64,000 nt of DNA from contig JAZNHT010000022.1 in the NCBI GenBank assembly GCA_045577175.1, positions 1 to 64,000 of the forward strand. The letters run 5' to 3'. Source of the DNA: SIG701 sp045577175. GTDB lineage: Bacteria > Bacillota > Clostridia > Oscillospirales > CAG-272. A program made the translations under genes and the position numbers. Of this stretch, positions 8,107 through 14,881 are shown in pieces; the first letter of the stretch is position 1; each line of letters begins with the position of its first letter. The notes under the pieces were generated by a model. That model saw nothing but the letters and a program-made list of their open reading frames with translations. It did not search any database and was not told where the DNA came from.

Positions 8107-9219
8107 TTAGTGAACGATGTAGCGCTCGGTGTCCTTGTCGAAGAAGTGAACACGGGACATATCGATCGCAATATTGATGACGTCGCCTGCGCGCGCGGTG
8201 GAGCGAGCGGAAACGCGTGCCGTCATGCTCTGCTCGTTTGCAACGAGGTAGAGATAGATCTCGGAGCCCATAAGCTCGGTAACCTCAACGTCGCACTCGA
8301 TGATGGAATCGGGCATAGCGGAGAGGTACATCGGCTCATCGTGGATGCTCTCGGGACGGATACCCATGACAACTTCCTTGCCGATATATTCCTTAACAGC
8401 CGGATCGTTTGCCTTCTCAGCCGGCAGCTTGAGAGAATCGGCACCGAATACTGCGTAGATACCGCCGTCCTTCTCCTCGAGCGTGCAGTTGATGAAGTTC
8501 ATCTGCGGCGTGCCGATAAAGCCGGCAACGAAGAGGTTTACGGGCAGATCGTACAGGTTCTGCGGCGTGTCTACCTGCTGGATGAGACCGTCCTTCATAA
8601 CGACGATACGGGTAGCCATCGTCATAGCCTCGACCTGGTCGTGCGTAACGTATACGAACGTGGTACCGACTCTCTGATGGATCTTGGTAAGCTCGGTTCT
8701 CATCGTCGCACGGAGCTTAGCGTCCAGGTTGGAAAGCGGCTCGTCGAGAAGGAATACCTTCGGGTTACGGACGATTGCACGACCGAGTGCAACACGCTGC
8801 TTCTGACCGCCGGAGAGAGCCTTCGGCTTTCTGTCAAGAAGGTGGGTGATGTCAAGGATACGAGCAGCCTCTTCAACGCGGCGCTTGATCTCCTCCTTCG
8901 GGGTCTTGCGGAGCTTCAGACCGAATGCCATGTTGTCAAATACGGACATGTGCGGGTACAGAGCGTAGTTCTGGAATACCATCGCAATGTCACGGTCCTT
9001 CGGCGCGACGTCGTTAACGAGTCTGTCACCGATGAAAAGTTCACCCTCGGAGATCTCCTCAAGACCTGCGATCATGCGGAGCGTCGTGGACTTACCGCAA
9101 CCGGAAGGGCCGACGAGAACGAGGAACTCTTTGTCCTTGATCTCCAGGCAGAAGTCCGATACAGCGGTTACGCCGCCGGGGTACTTTTTATAGATGTGCT
9201 TAAGGGAAAGGCTTGCCAT
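8107..9219 (-). CDS. ABC transporter ATP-binding protein, UgpC/MsmK type
   Basis: 370 aa. ATPase subunit of carbohydrate ABC importers. Walker A GPSGCGKST is at 37-45, the signature is LSGGQKQRVALGRAI, Walker B with the adjacent Glu is VFLLDEPLSNLDA, and a C-terminal regulatory OB-fold region (about 240-370) follows. There are no permease or binding-protein genes nearby; in Firmicutes a lone MsmK-like ATPase often energises several sugar importers, which is my inference here. An AGGAGG site 8 nt before the ATG fixes the start. Confidence 0.92.
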   Translation of the reverse strand: MASLSLKHIYKKYPGGVTAVSDFCLEIKDKEFLVLVGPSGCGKSTTLRMIAGLEEISEGELFIGDRLVNDVAPKDRDIAMVFQNYALYPHMSVFDNMAFGLKLRKTPKEEIKRRVEEAARILDITHLLDRKPKALSGGQKQRVALGRAIVRNPKVFLLDEPLSNLDAKLRATMRTELTKIHQRVGTTFVYVTHDQVEAMTMATRIVVMKDGLIQQVDTPQNLYDLPVNLFVAGFIGTPQMNFINCTLEEKDGGIYAVFGADSLKLPAEKANDPAVKEYIGKEVVMGIRPESIHDEPMYLSAMPDSIIECDVEVTELMGSEIYLYLVANEQSMTARVSARSTARAGDVINIAIDMSRVHFFDKDTERYIVH

Positions 9220-9452
9220 GTATGTATCCTCCTAAAGATTATCAAGTGGAATAATTTTGAAAGCCGATTCGGCGAAAGGCGCAAAACGGCATAATTTACA
9301 CCGTGATATATTGTACCAAAAAATCACGCAAAATGGAAGGGTTTTTTTCTCCAAAATTTATTTTCTATATTTGTATACTTTGCACAAACAACGGAAAGGC
9401 TGTCCCGGTTTCGTAAAGTTGCGCGCCGCTTCGGTCTCTAATTTTATTAGAA
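9220..9452. other. Intergenic gap between the ABC ATPase and tex
   Basis: AT-rich spacer. A TACAAT box on the - strand near 9313 could be the -10 of the ATPase promoter, but no good -35 is visible. I see no strong terminator for tex, only a short TCTAAT/ATTAGA palindrome near 9440. Confidence 0.4.
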
Positions 9453-11612
9453 TCAGTTGGCAAGCCCCTTCATGGAAAGCCCGATCCGCTTCTTCTGGAG
9501 ATCGACATTCTTGACGCGGACGTGTACGACATCGCCTACGGAGACGACCTCGCTCGGGTGCTTGACGAACTTATCGGAAATTTCGGAGACGTGCACCAGA
9601 CCGTCCTGATGAACGCCTATATCGACAAACGCACCGAAGTCGATGACGTTTCTGACCGTTCCCGTGAGACACATGCCGACGGTCAGCTCCTCCATGGTAA
9701 GCACCTTTTCACGAAGCTGCGGCTTCGGGAGTCCGTCACGGACGTCGCGTCCCGGCTTCTCCAGCTCCCCGATAATGTCGGTGAGCGTCGCTTCACCGCA
9801 GCCGATTTCCTCGGCAAGGGCAGCGATGCCCGTATCCTCCGCACGGCGGCGGAGGGTATTCAGCTTGCCCGCACGGACATCCTCCTCGGTGTAACCGAAT
9901 TTCCGAAGCAGCCGCTCTGCCGCGCCGTACGATTCGGGGTGGACGCCCGTGTTATCAAGAATCTCATCCGAGCCGGGCACACGAAGGAATCCGGCACACT
10001 GCTCATACGCCTTTGCACCGATGCGCGGCACATCCAGAACCTGCGCACGGGAGGTAAATTCGCCGTGCTCGTCGCGGTACTTGACGATGTTCTTCGCCGC
10101 TGTCATATTGATACCGGCGATATAGGAAAGAAGCATATACGATGCAGTATTGAGATCGACGCCGACGGCGTTTACGCAGTCCTCAACAACGCCCGTGAGT
10201 GCCTCGTCAAGACGCGCCTCCTTCATGTCGTGCTGATACTGTCCGACGCCGATCGACTTCGGATCGATCTTGACAAGCTCCGCAAGCGGATCCTGCAAAC
10301 GGCGCGCAATCGAAACGGCAGATCGCTGGGTAACGTCGAAATCGGGGAACTCCTCCGCGCCGACCTTGGATGCGGAATACACAGACGCGCCCGCCTCGCT
10401 CACGACGATATACTTCGTATCGTTGCCGATCTCGCGGAGTGTATCGGCGATGAACATCTCACTCTCACCGGACGCGGTACCGTTGCCGATGGCGATCACG
10501 TCAATGTCGTACTTGCGGATGAGGTTTTTCACCACGCGGCGGCTCTCCTCGATTTTCTCCTGCGGCTTCGTCGGATAGATCACGGCGGTGTCGATCACCA
10601 TGCCCGTCTTATCGACGACGGCGAGCTTGCAGCCCGTGCGGTAGCCGGGATCGTAGCCGAGGACAGTCTTGCCCTTCAGCGGAGACTGCATGAGCAAATG
10701 CTTCAGATTGTCGGAGAACAGCTTGATCGCGCTCTCGCCGGCAACCTCGGTCAAAGCGGAACGGATCTCGCGCTCAATGGACGGTGCGATCAGTCTGTCG
10801 TACGCATCGCACATCGCGGATGCCACATAGCGGAACGCGGGGCTCGCAAAATTCGTAATCACCTGCGCCATGAGGTAGTTGAGGATCACGTCCTTCTCAA
10901 TCTCGACAGATACACGCAGAATCTCCTCCGCCTCGCCGCGGTTGATTGCCAGAACGCGGTGCGACGGGATACCCGAGAGCTTTTCCGTGTAATCATAATA
11001 CAGCTCGTAGGTGAGGTTGTCCGCATCCGTCTTTTTGGAGCGAAGCAGGCCGTACTCCATCGTGAGCGCGCGCACTTCCCTGCGGTAATCGGCGTTATCG
11101 GAAATCTCCTCCGCGATGATGTCGCACGCACCTGCGAGTGCCGCCTTTTCATCCGGCACGTCCTTCTCGGGATCGACAAAGCGGGCAGCCGCCGTCATAA
11201 TGTCGGGATCGTACACGCTCTCCTGCATCATGAGCAGAATCGCAAGCTCCTCCAGACCGCGCTCGCGCGCCACGGATGCTCTCGTCTTTCTCTTCGGACG
11301 GTACGGGCGGTAAATATCGTCGATCTCCGTCAACGTCTGTGCGGCGGCAACGGCGGCACGGATTTCGTCCGTGAGCTTGCCCTGCTCGTCGATAAGGGAG
11401 ATGACCTCCTCGCGTCGCTTTTCGAGATTTCTGAGGTAGGACAGTCGCTCGGTCAGGTTACGGAGGACTTCATCGTCCAGCCCGCCCGTTGCCTCTTTGC
11501 GGTATCGCGCAATAAACGGGACGGTGTTGCCGTCATCGAGCAGCTTAACCGCCGCCTCTGCCTGTGTCTTGCGGATGCCGAGCTCCGCACAAAGTATGTC
11601 GAGAATTTCCAT
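9453..11612 (-). CDS. tex: Tex family RNA-binding transcription accessory protein
   Basis: 719 aa, the usual Tex length. Order: Tex N-terminal helical domain (1-about 190), YqgF/RNase H-like core (GYDPGYRTGCKLAVVDKTG, about 325 onward), helix-hairpin-helix segments (TASYMLLSYIAGINMTAAKNIV and DVPRIGAKAYEQCAGFLRV), and a C-terminal S1 domain (about 645-719, LTGTVRNVIDFGAFVDIGV). Tex binds nucleic acid and influences transcription and stress fitness; its molecular role is incompletely known. The start follows ACGGAG. The gene stands between the ABC ATPase and the rsuA-like gene. Confidence 0.95.
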   Translation of the reverse strand: MEILDILCAELGIRKTQAEAAVKLLDDGNTVPFIARYRKEATGGLDDEVLRNLTERLSYLRNLEKRREEVISLIDEQGKLTDEIRAAVAAAQTLTEIDDIYRPYRPKRKTRASVARERGLEELAILLMMQESVYDPDIMTAAARFVDPEKDVPDEKAALAGACDIIAEEISDNADYRREVRALTMEYGLLRSKKTDADNLTYELYYDYTEKLSGIPSHRVLAINRGEAEEILRVSVEIEKDVILNYLMAQVITNFASPAFRYVASAMCDAYDRLIAPSIEREIRSALTEVAGESAIKLFSDNLKHLLMQSPLKGKTVLGYDPGYRTGCKLAVVDKTGMVIDTAVIYPTKPQEKIEESRRVVKNLIRKYDIDVIAIGNGTASGESEMFIADTLREIGNDTKYIVVSEAGASVYSASKVGAEEFPDFDVTQRSAVSIARRLQDPLAELVKIDPKSIGVGQYQHDMKEARLDEALTGVVEDCVNAVGVDLNTASYMLLSYIAGINMTAAKNIVKYRDEHGEFTSRAQVLDVPRIGAKAYEQCAGFLRVPGSDEILDNTGVHPESYGAAERLLRKFGYTEEDVRAGKLNTLRRRAEDTGIAALAEEIGCGEATLTDIIGELEKPGRDVRDGLPKPQLREKVLTMEELTVGMCLTGTVRNVIDFGAFVDIGVHQDGLVHVSEISDKFVKHPSEVVSVGDVVHVRVKNVDLQKKRIGLSMKGLAN

Positions 11613-11679
11613 CGCTGTATCTCCGTTTCTCTGTCGTAATGTAGTATTGCCGTATTTTTCGGTTTTATCCGTATGTGTA

Positions 11680-12405
11680 TCAATTTTTTTCGGAGCGGCC
11701 CGCGCTTCTTTGGAGTGTGGCTTCCTCCTCCGCCGTCAGAAACCGCCACTCGCCGCGCGCCATCGTTTCATCCAACATCACGCCGCCGAAGGAGATCCGC
11801 TCAAGCGAGGTGATCTCCGAACCGACCGCGTGGAACATCCGCTTGATCTGGTGGAACTTCCCCTCGCGGATCGTGATCGTGCCTGCGGATGCGGGCAGAT
11901 CACCGTCAAGCGTCACCACGGCAGGCTTTGTCACAATATCGCCGATATCCACGCCCTCCTCAAGATGCTGCCGTGCCTCCTCCCCGATCGCCGGGTCGCA
12001 CGTAAATCGGTACGTTTTATCAACGTGATGCTTCGGCGAAAGGAGCTCGTGCCCCAAAACGCCATCATTGGTAATCAGAAGAAAACCGACCGTATCGATA
12101 TCCAGCCGTCCGCACGGGAAGAATCCCTTTCGCGCATACTGCGGCGGCAGAAGCTCCATGACGGTGGGACCGCGGTCCTCCGTCGCGCTGACGTAGCCCG
12201 TCGGCTTATTGAGCATAATATAGGTAAACTTCCGCCATGACACCGCCTCACCGCCGAGCGTGACCGATGCCGTTTCGGGATCGATGTGTACGGACGGATC
12301 GCGCACGACGGCACCGTTTACCGTGACCTCCGATTTGCGAATGCGCTTCGTCGCTTCACTGCGCGTGCACACGCCCGCCTCGGACAGATATTTGTCCAAC
12401 CGCAA
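11680..12405 (-). CDS. Pseudouridine synthase, RsuA/RluB family
   Basis: 241 aa. The N-terminal S4 RNA-binding domain (MRLDKYLSEAGVCTRSEA) is followed by a pseudouridine synthase domain with catalytic Asp in GRLDIDTVGFLLITNDG and the C-terminal EGKFHQIKRMFHAVG motif. Members modify a uridine in 16S (RsuA) or 23S (RluB) rRNA; short length and sequence favour the RsuA-like group. I chose the TTG start at 12405 because GGGAGG lies 7 nt before it; a TTG at 12420 is inside that ribosome binding site. It begins just after the stop of the 33-codon ORF. Confidence 0.88.
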   Translation of the reverse strand: MRLDKYLSEAGVCTRSEATKRIRKSEVTVNGAVVRDPSVHIDPETASVTLGGEAVSWRKFTYIMLNKPTGYVSATEDRGPTVMELLPPQYARKGFFPCGRLDIDTVGFLLITNDGVLGHELLSPKHHVDKTYRFTCDPAIGEEARQHLEEGVDIGDIVTKPAVVTLDGDLPASAGTITIREGKFHQIKRMFHAVGSEITSLERISFGGVMLDETMARGEWRFLTAEEEATLQRSAGRSEKN

Positions 12406-12420
12406 GACAGTCCCTCCCAA

Positions 12421-12522
12421 TCAAAAAATAAGCCAGAGAGCGGCGAACGAGCATAAAAAGATAAACAGTGCCGCAATCCCTGTGAGAAACCCGACGGCGA
12501 GATCGAGAAAAAACGGTCGCAC
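12421..12522 (-). CDS. Small single-span membrane protein, 33 aa
   Basis: GTG start at 12522 with GGAGGTGA 5 nt upstream. The protein starts MRPFFLDLAVGFLTGIAALF and is almost entirely hydrophobic apart from an Arg and an Asp near the N-terminus, so one membrane segment with an N-terminal basic residue is expected. It is followed at once by the RsuA-like gene, whose GGGAGG begins 2 nt after this stop, so the two should be co-transcribed and perhaps translationally coupled. I do not recognise a family. Its size and position make it easy to miss. Confidence 0.6.
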   Translation of the reverse strand: MRPFFLDLAVGFLTGIAALFIFLCSFAALWLIF

Positions 12523-12543
12523 GAAATCACCTCCGTGCATAAA

Positions 12544-12587
12544 AAGAATCTCCGCGGGGAGATACTAACCCCACATCCGCCGTTAGT
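12544..12587 (-). promoter_or_regulatory. Structured leader of the small ORF/rsuA-like transcript
   Basis: Two short hairpins lie in the 5' leader: ACTAAC/GTTAGT (12564-12586) and ATCTCC/GGAGAT (12549-12564). The second is near the GGAGGTGA site but does not include it. The promoter is at 12596-12624. Confidence 0.4.
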
Positions 12588-12595
12588 ATAGAAAT

Positions 12596-12624
12596 ATTGT
12601 ACCACAAATATGCGCGGATGTAAA
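12596..12624 (-). promoter_or_regulatory. Promoter of the small ORF/rsuA-like operon
   Basis: TTTACA (12619-12624), 17-bp spacer, TACAAT (12596-12601) on the - strand. Confidence 0.7.
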
Positions 12625-12692
12625 GAAGGGACGGGGGATTTTTCACCGAAACGGGCTCCGTAAAAAAAGTTTTTGAAATTTCAAAAAAAGTG

Positions 12693-12721
12693 TTGACAAA
12701 GTAGAAAACAGGTGGTATACT
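12693..12721 (+). promoter_or_regulatory. Promoter of tRNA-Gln
   Basis: TTGACA (12693-12698), 17-bp spacer, TATACT (12716-12721), 11 bp before the tRNA 5' end. Confidence 0.88.
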
Positions 12722-12732
12722 ATATACCGCGA

Positions 12733-12806
12733 TGCCGAATTGTGTAACGGTAGCACGACAGACTCTGACTCTGTTTGTTGGGGTTCGAATCCCTATTCGG
12801 CAGCCA
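12733..12806 (+). tRNA. tRNA-Gln (anticodon CTG)
   Basis: 74 nt including an encoded CCA. The acceptor stem TGCCGAA pairs with TTCGGCA, the D arm is GTGTAACGGTAGCAC, the anticodon stem ACAGA/TCTGT encloses loop CTCTGAC with anticodon CTG at 12765-12767, and the T arm contains GGTTCGAATCC. It reads CAG codons. The 3' end sequence recurs three times just downstream. Confidence 0.95.
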
Positions 12807-12808
12807 AA

Positions 12809-12848
12809 ATAAAAGACACCGTCCCTTGTGGGCGATGTCTTTTGTTTT
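12809..12848 (+). terminator. tRNA-Gln terminator
   Basis: AAAAGACA pairs with TGTCTTTT around an inner CG/CCC-GGG stem with a one-base bulge; the tail is TTTTGTTTTAA. Confidence 0.8.
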
Positions 12849-12859
12849 AATTAATCGAA

Positions 12860-13062
12860 AGGGATTCGAACGGGTCGGTAGTGAATGACAGCCCGGTGGG
12901 CTGTCAGAGCCGACCCTGACCGAGCGCGTAGGTCGCGCGAGACCGAATCCCTATTCGGCAGATGGAGCATTTTTGAACGGTGACCGAAGAATTTTGCAAA
13001 GCATGACATATAAATCAATCCGGAATGCTTTGCAAAATTCGAGACTGAATCCCTATTCGGCA
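12860..13062 (+). repeat. Array of hairpin units each ending in the tRNA-Gln 3' sequence
   Basis: CGAATCCCTATTCGGCA of the tRNA (12786-12802) recurs exactly at 12944-12960 and, with one change, at 13046-13062; CCCTATTCGGCA recurs again at 13709-13720. The first unit is a nested palindrome: AGGGATTCG/CGAATCCCT (12860-12868, 12944-12952) around GGGTCGG/CCGACCC (12872-12878, 12910-12916) and GACAGCCC/GGGCTGTC (12887-12905). The second unit has a 16-bp perfect stem (12989-13004 against 13025-13040). Each copy is preceded by TGACCGA (12917, 12981, 13698) and a different insert. No coding potential is seen. Confidence 0.75.
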
Positions 13063-13084
13063 ATACGGAACCATCCTCTCCTAC

Positions 13085-13113
13085 TTTACATCTCTCACCA
13101 TTCATGCTATACT
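13085..13113 (+). promoter_or_regulatory. Promoter of the 171-aa membrane protein gene
   Basis: TTTACA (13085-13090), 17-bp spacer, TATACT (13108-13113). Confidence 0.7.
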
Positions 13114-13136
13114 AAATACGGAAAGGCGGTGAATTT

Positions 13137-13652
13137 ATGAAATTAAAATCTCTTGTATCCACCTGTTTTTTTACAGCCGCAAGAATATGGGGATCTGCGT
13201 GGTTGGCACTTTTGGCTTCGCTTATTCCACTATATATATGGAGAGGCACAAACGATGCGTCTCCTGAAAAAGCATTGTTCGTCGAAAACCTGATTCTGTC
13301 CGCTTGCGGATTGCTTTTCGGCTTCGTTATATTAACCCTGCTTCAGTCCAAGGATGACAGCAGCGAACGGCTGAACGGCAGGCAAAGCATCCTGACCGCC
13401 TGCTGCTCCACCGGCTTCTATATTGCAGTTTGGCTTATCGCCTATTTATTTAATCATAATAACATATGGATCGCTGTTAGCGGCTGTTTTTTGGGTCGTA
13501 TATTTGGCGTAAATGCCGAAAACCTCCCAACCTTTACCGCCTCCTTGCTTTCTGCGTTGATCTTTGGCACCGTATACACCTGCGCCATTCTTTTAGGAAC
13601 AAAGAGAGCAAATCGCAGAAGAAGAAATTTCTTAAAAGAACTGAAAAAATAA
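13137..13652 (+). CDS. Hypothetical four-helix membrane protein inside the tRNA-tail array
   Basis: 171 aa, not recognised. About four hydrophobic spans are visible: near 19-36, 48-67, 86-104 and 135-155. The C-terminus is strongly basic (KRANRRRRNFLKELKK). It has a promoter and a GGCGGTGA site 4 nt before the ATG. The gene lies between copy 3 and copy 4 of the tRNA-Gln tail (16-bp direct repeats 13051-13066 and 13709-13724), so the 658-bp segment could have arrived as one mobile unit. Function unknown. Confidence 0.65.
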   Translation: MKLKSLVSTCFFTAARIWGSAWLALLASLIPLYIWRGTNDASPEKALFVENLILSACGLLFGFVILTLLQSKDDSSERLNGRQSILTACCSTGFYIAVWLIAYLFNHNNIWIAVSGCFLGRIFGVNAENLPTFTASLLSALIFGTVYTCAILLGTKRANRRRRNFLKELKK

Positions 13653-13708
13653 TATCACCCGAAACCGCCATCAAAAAGGCGAAAGGGGCTCAGCCAATGA
13701 CCGAAAAA

Positions 13709-13724
13709 CCCTATTCGGCAATAC
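13709..13724 (+). repeat. Fourth tRNA-Gln tail copy (direct repeat)
   Basis: CCCTATTCGGCAATAC is identical to 13051-13066 and is preceded by TGACCGA as in the other units. It marks the right end of the 658-bp segment carrying the membrane-protein gene. The following 85 bp up to the next promoter show nothing further. Confidence 0.75.
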
Positions 13725-13810
13725 CGCCTCCCGTTGAAAATTCGCCCATTCATCCCACTCTCCGTTGATTTTCCTCCGCCAAACTCCCCCTTAAATCAAC
13801 CGCCCGTGTC

Positions 13811-13839
13811 TTGCTTTATCCTCTCTCCGATGGTATAAT
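13811..13839 (+). promoter_or_regulatory. Promoter of the frameshifted XRE gene
   Basis: TTGCTT (13811-13816), 17-bp spacer, TATAAT (13834-13839); AAGGAGG at 13855-13861 then serves the ATG at 13868. Confidence 0.65.
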
Positions 13840-13867
13840 TGTATCATAAAAGAAAAGGAGGCACACC

Positions 13868-14265
13868 ATGACCCCCACAGATTTCGGAAGCAGAATTGCT
13901 TCCCTCAGAAACGAAAAGAAACTCACCCAAACAGAGCTTGCGGAAAAGCTGAACGTAAGCACACAAGCAGTCTCCAAATGGGAAACGGGCGCGGGCTTTC
14001 CCGACGTGCAAACGATCCCCGGAATCGCCCGCATATTGGAAACAACGACAGACTATCTTTTCGGCTGTGTAAAAAACAGCAAAAGGTTATGGTTTTCAAT
14101 GTGCTCGAGGGCGATGGCGTGTCCACCGGGCGAAACTACCGCAAAAAATACGAAGCGGAGCTGAACGACAACTATTTACTGCAAGGTTGGAAAGTCGTTC
14201 AATCCCATCTTTCCAGTACCGAAGAAATGACATATATGATGGTCGTGATCGAACGCGACGATTGA
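13868..14265 (+). pseudogene. XRE regulator with C-terminal domain, interrupted by a -1 frameshift
   Basis: The first frame encodes an XRE helix-turn-helix (residues about 7-60, with LTQTELAEKLNVSTQAVSKW) and then degenerates after about residue 68. The continuation, starting KVMVFNVLEGDG and ending MMVVIERDD, is one base back and reads to 14265. The two frames join at AAAAAAC (14071-14077): adding one A restores a single protein of about 132 aa. The same bases form A AAA AAC in the zero frame, a classic -1 slippery heptamer, so programmed frameshifting is an alternative to a broken gene or sequencing error. The C-terminal part (NYLLQGWKVVQSH) resembles small DUF4177-type domains. Confidence 0.7.
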
Positions 14266-14277
14266 CAAAAACAAAAG

Positions 14278-14300
14278 ACGGATCGCACGATCCGTTTTTT
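14278..14300. terminator. Terminator between the frameshifted XRE gene and the converging XRE gene
   Basis: ACGGATC / GATCCGT stem (14278-14284, 14289-14295) with loop GCAC and a run of T residues on the + strand. Confidence 0.75.
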
Positions 14301-14545
14301 CATTCGCTCTCAAACAATTCCTCCATCGTAATGCCCAAAATCTTCGCAATCACGAAAATCTCCCTGTCCGTCGCACTTCGGAGCTGTCCCTCCAGCTTCG
14401 AATAGCTCGTCGGATTCATGTCGCAGCCCATCGTCTGTATCCGCGCGATGAAATCCTTCTGCTTGATGCCACGCTCCTTCCTCAGCCGCTCAATATTCCG
14501 TCCGACCATGTTCGCGCTCCCGTATTCCTTTTTGCGAATCTTCAT
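14300..14545 (-). CDS. Small XRE-family repressor
   Basis: 81 aa. One helix-turn-helix of the Cro/cI type occupies about residues 14-75 (IERLRKERGIKQKDFIARI and MNPTSYSKLEGQLRSATDRE). There is no sensor domain. GGGGTGA lies 4-5 nt before the ATG at 14545. It is divergent from a 53-aa gene; ATTCT-N5-AGAAT at 14565-14579 overlaps the -10 (TATAAT, 14578-14583) of its own promoter, and two ATTCC-N5-GGAAT sites sit on the promoter of the divergent gene, so auto-repression and repression of the neighbour are likely. Confidence 0.82.
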   Translation of the reverse strand: MKIRKKEYGSANMVGRNIERLRKERGIKQKDFIARIQTMGCDMNPTSYSKLEGQLRSATDREIFVIAKILGITMEELFESE

Positions 14546-14564
14546 GCCGTCACCCCCGTTTTTT

Positions 14565-14648
14565 ATTCTTATTTAGAATTATATTCCCAAAACCGCTTGA
14601 CAAAATTCCATTTTGGAATTATAATATAAAATAATTCCAAATCGGAAT
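14565..14648. promoter_or_regulatory. Divergent promoter region with three N5-spaced operators
   Basis: The + promoter is TTGACA (14597-14602), 17 bp, TATAAT (14620-14625). Inverted repeats ATTCT-N5-AGAAT (14565-14579), ATTCC-N5-GGAAT (14605-14619, exactly in the promoter spacer) and ATTCC-N5-GGAAT (14634-14648, over the start region) are probable binding sites for the XRE repressor encoded at 14300-14545. Confidence 0.75.
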
Positions 14649-14665
14649 AAAAAACGAGGTGACAA

Positions 14666-14827
14666 ATGTTCAAACGGATACAAAAATTGCTCCGCCGTCA
14701 AAGTCCGGAAATTTCCGCAGAGGAAGCAGAACGGTTTAGCGAGGCGGAGAGGCGAATACATGCGTACACGCTTTTAAGAAAGCACACGATCACTCCCGAG
14801 GAATACGAGGATCTGCTGCGAAAGTGA
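14666..14827 (+). CDS. Small basic protein with SHOCT-like tail, 53 aa
   Basis: Begins MFKRIQKLLRRQSPE and ends with TITPEEYEDLLRK, which resembles the end of the SHOCT short C-terminal domain. Not hydrophobic; it is charged and probably helical. GAGGTGA lies 4 nt before the ATG, and a full-consensus promoter carrying two operator palindromes precedes it, so expression looks tightly controlled by the divergent XRE protein. A terminator follows at 14851. Function unknown; the layout is repeated at 17.0-18.4 kb and 34.5-36.3 kb. Confidence 0.7.
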   Translation: MFKRIQKLLRRQSPEISAEEAERFSEAERRIHAYTLLRKHTITPEEYEDLLRK

Positions 14828-14850
14828 GGACACCCGACAGCAAACACAAA

Positions 14851-14876
14851 AAGGACTGCCGCAGCAGTCCTTTTCC
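14851..14876. terminator. Bidirectional terminator
   Basis: AAGGACTGC / GCAGTCCTT stem (14851-14859, 14864-14872) followed by TTTTCCC on the + strand; also positioned to stop the converging GH3 gene. Confidence 0.8.
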
Positions 14877-14881
14877 CTTTT

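Noticed and set aside
9522..11639. 705-codon + strand open frame opposite tex
   Set aside because: Antisense shadow of a high-GC gene; the - strand codes for full-length Tex with all domains.
12860..12960. A second, degenerate tRNA gene after tRNA-Gln
   Set aside because: Only T-arm and acceptor-like sequence is repeated; there is no anticodon arm and the structure is a nested palindrome.
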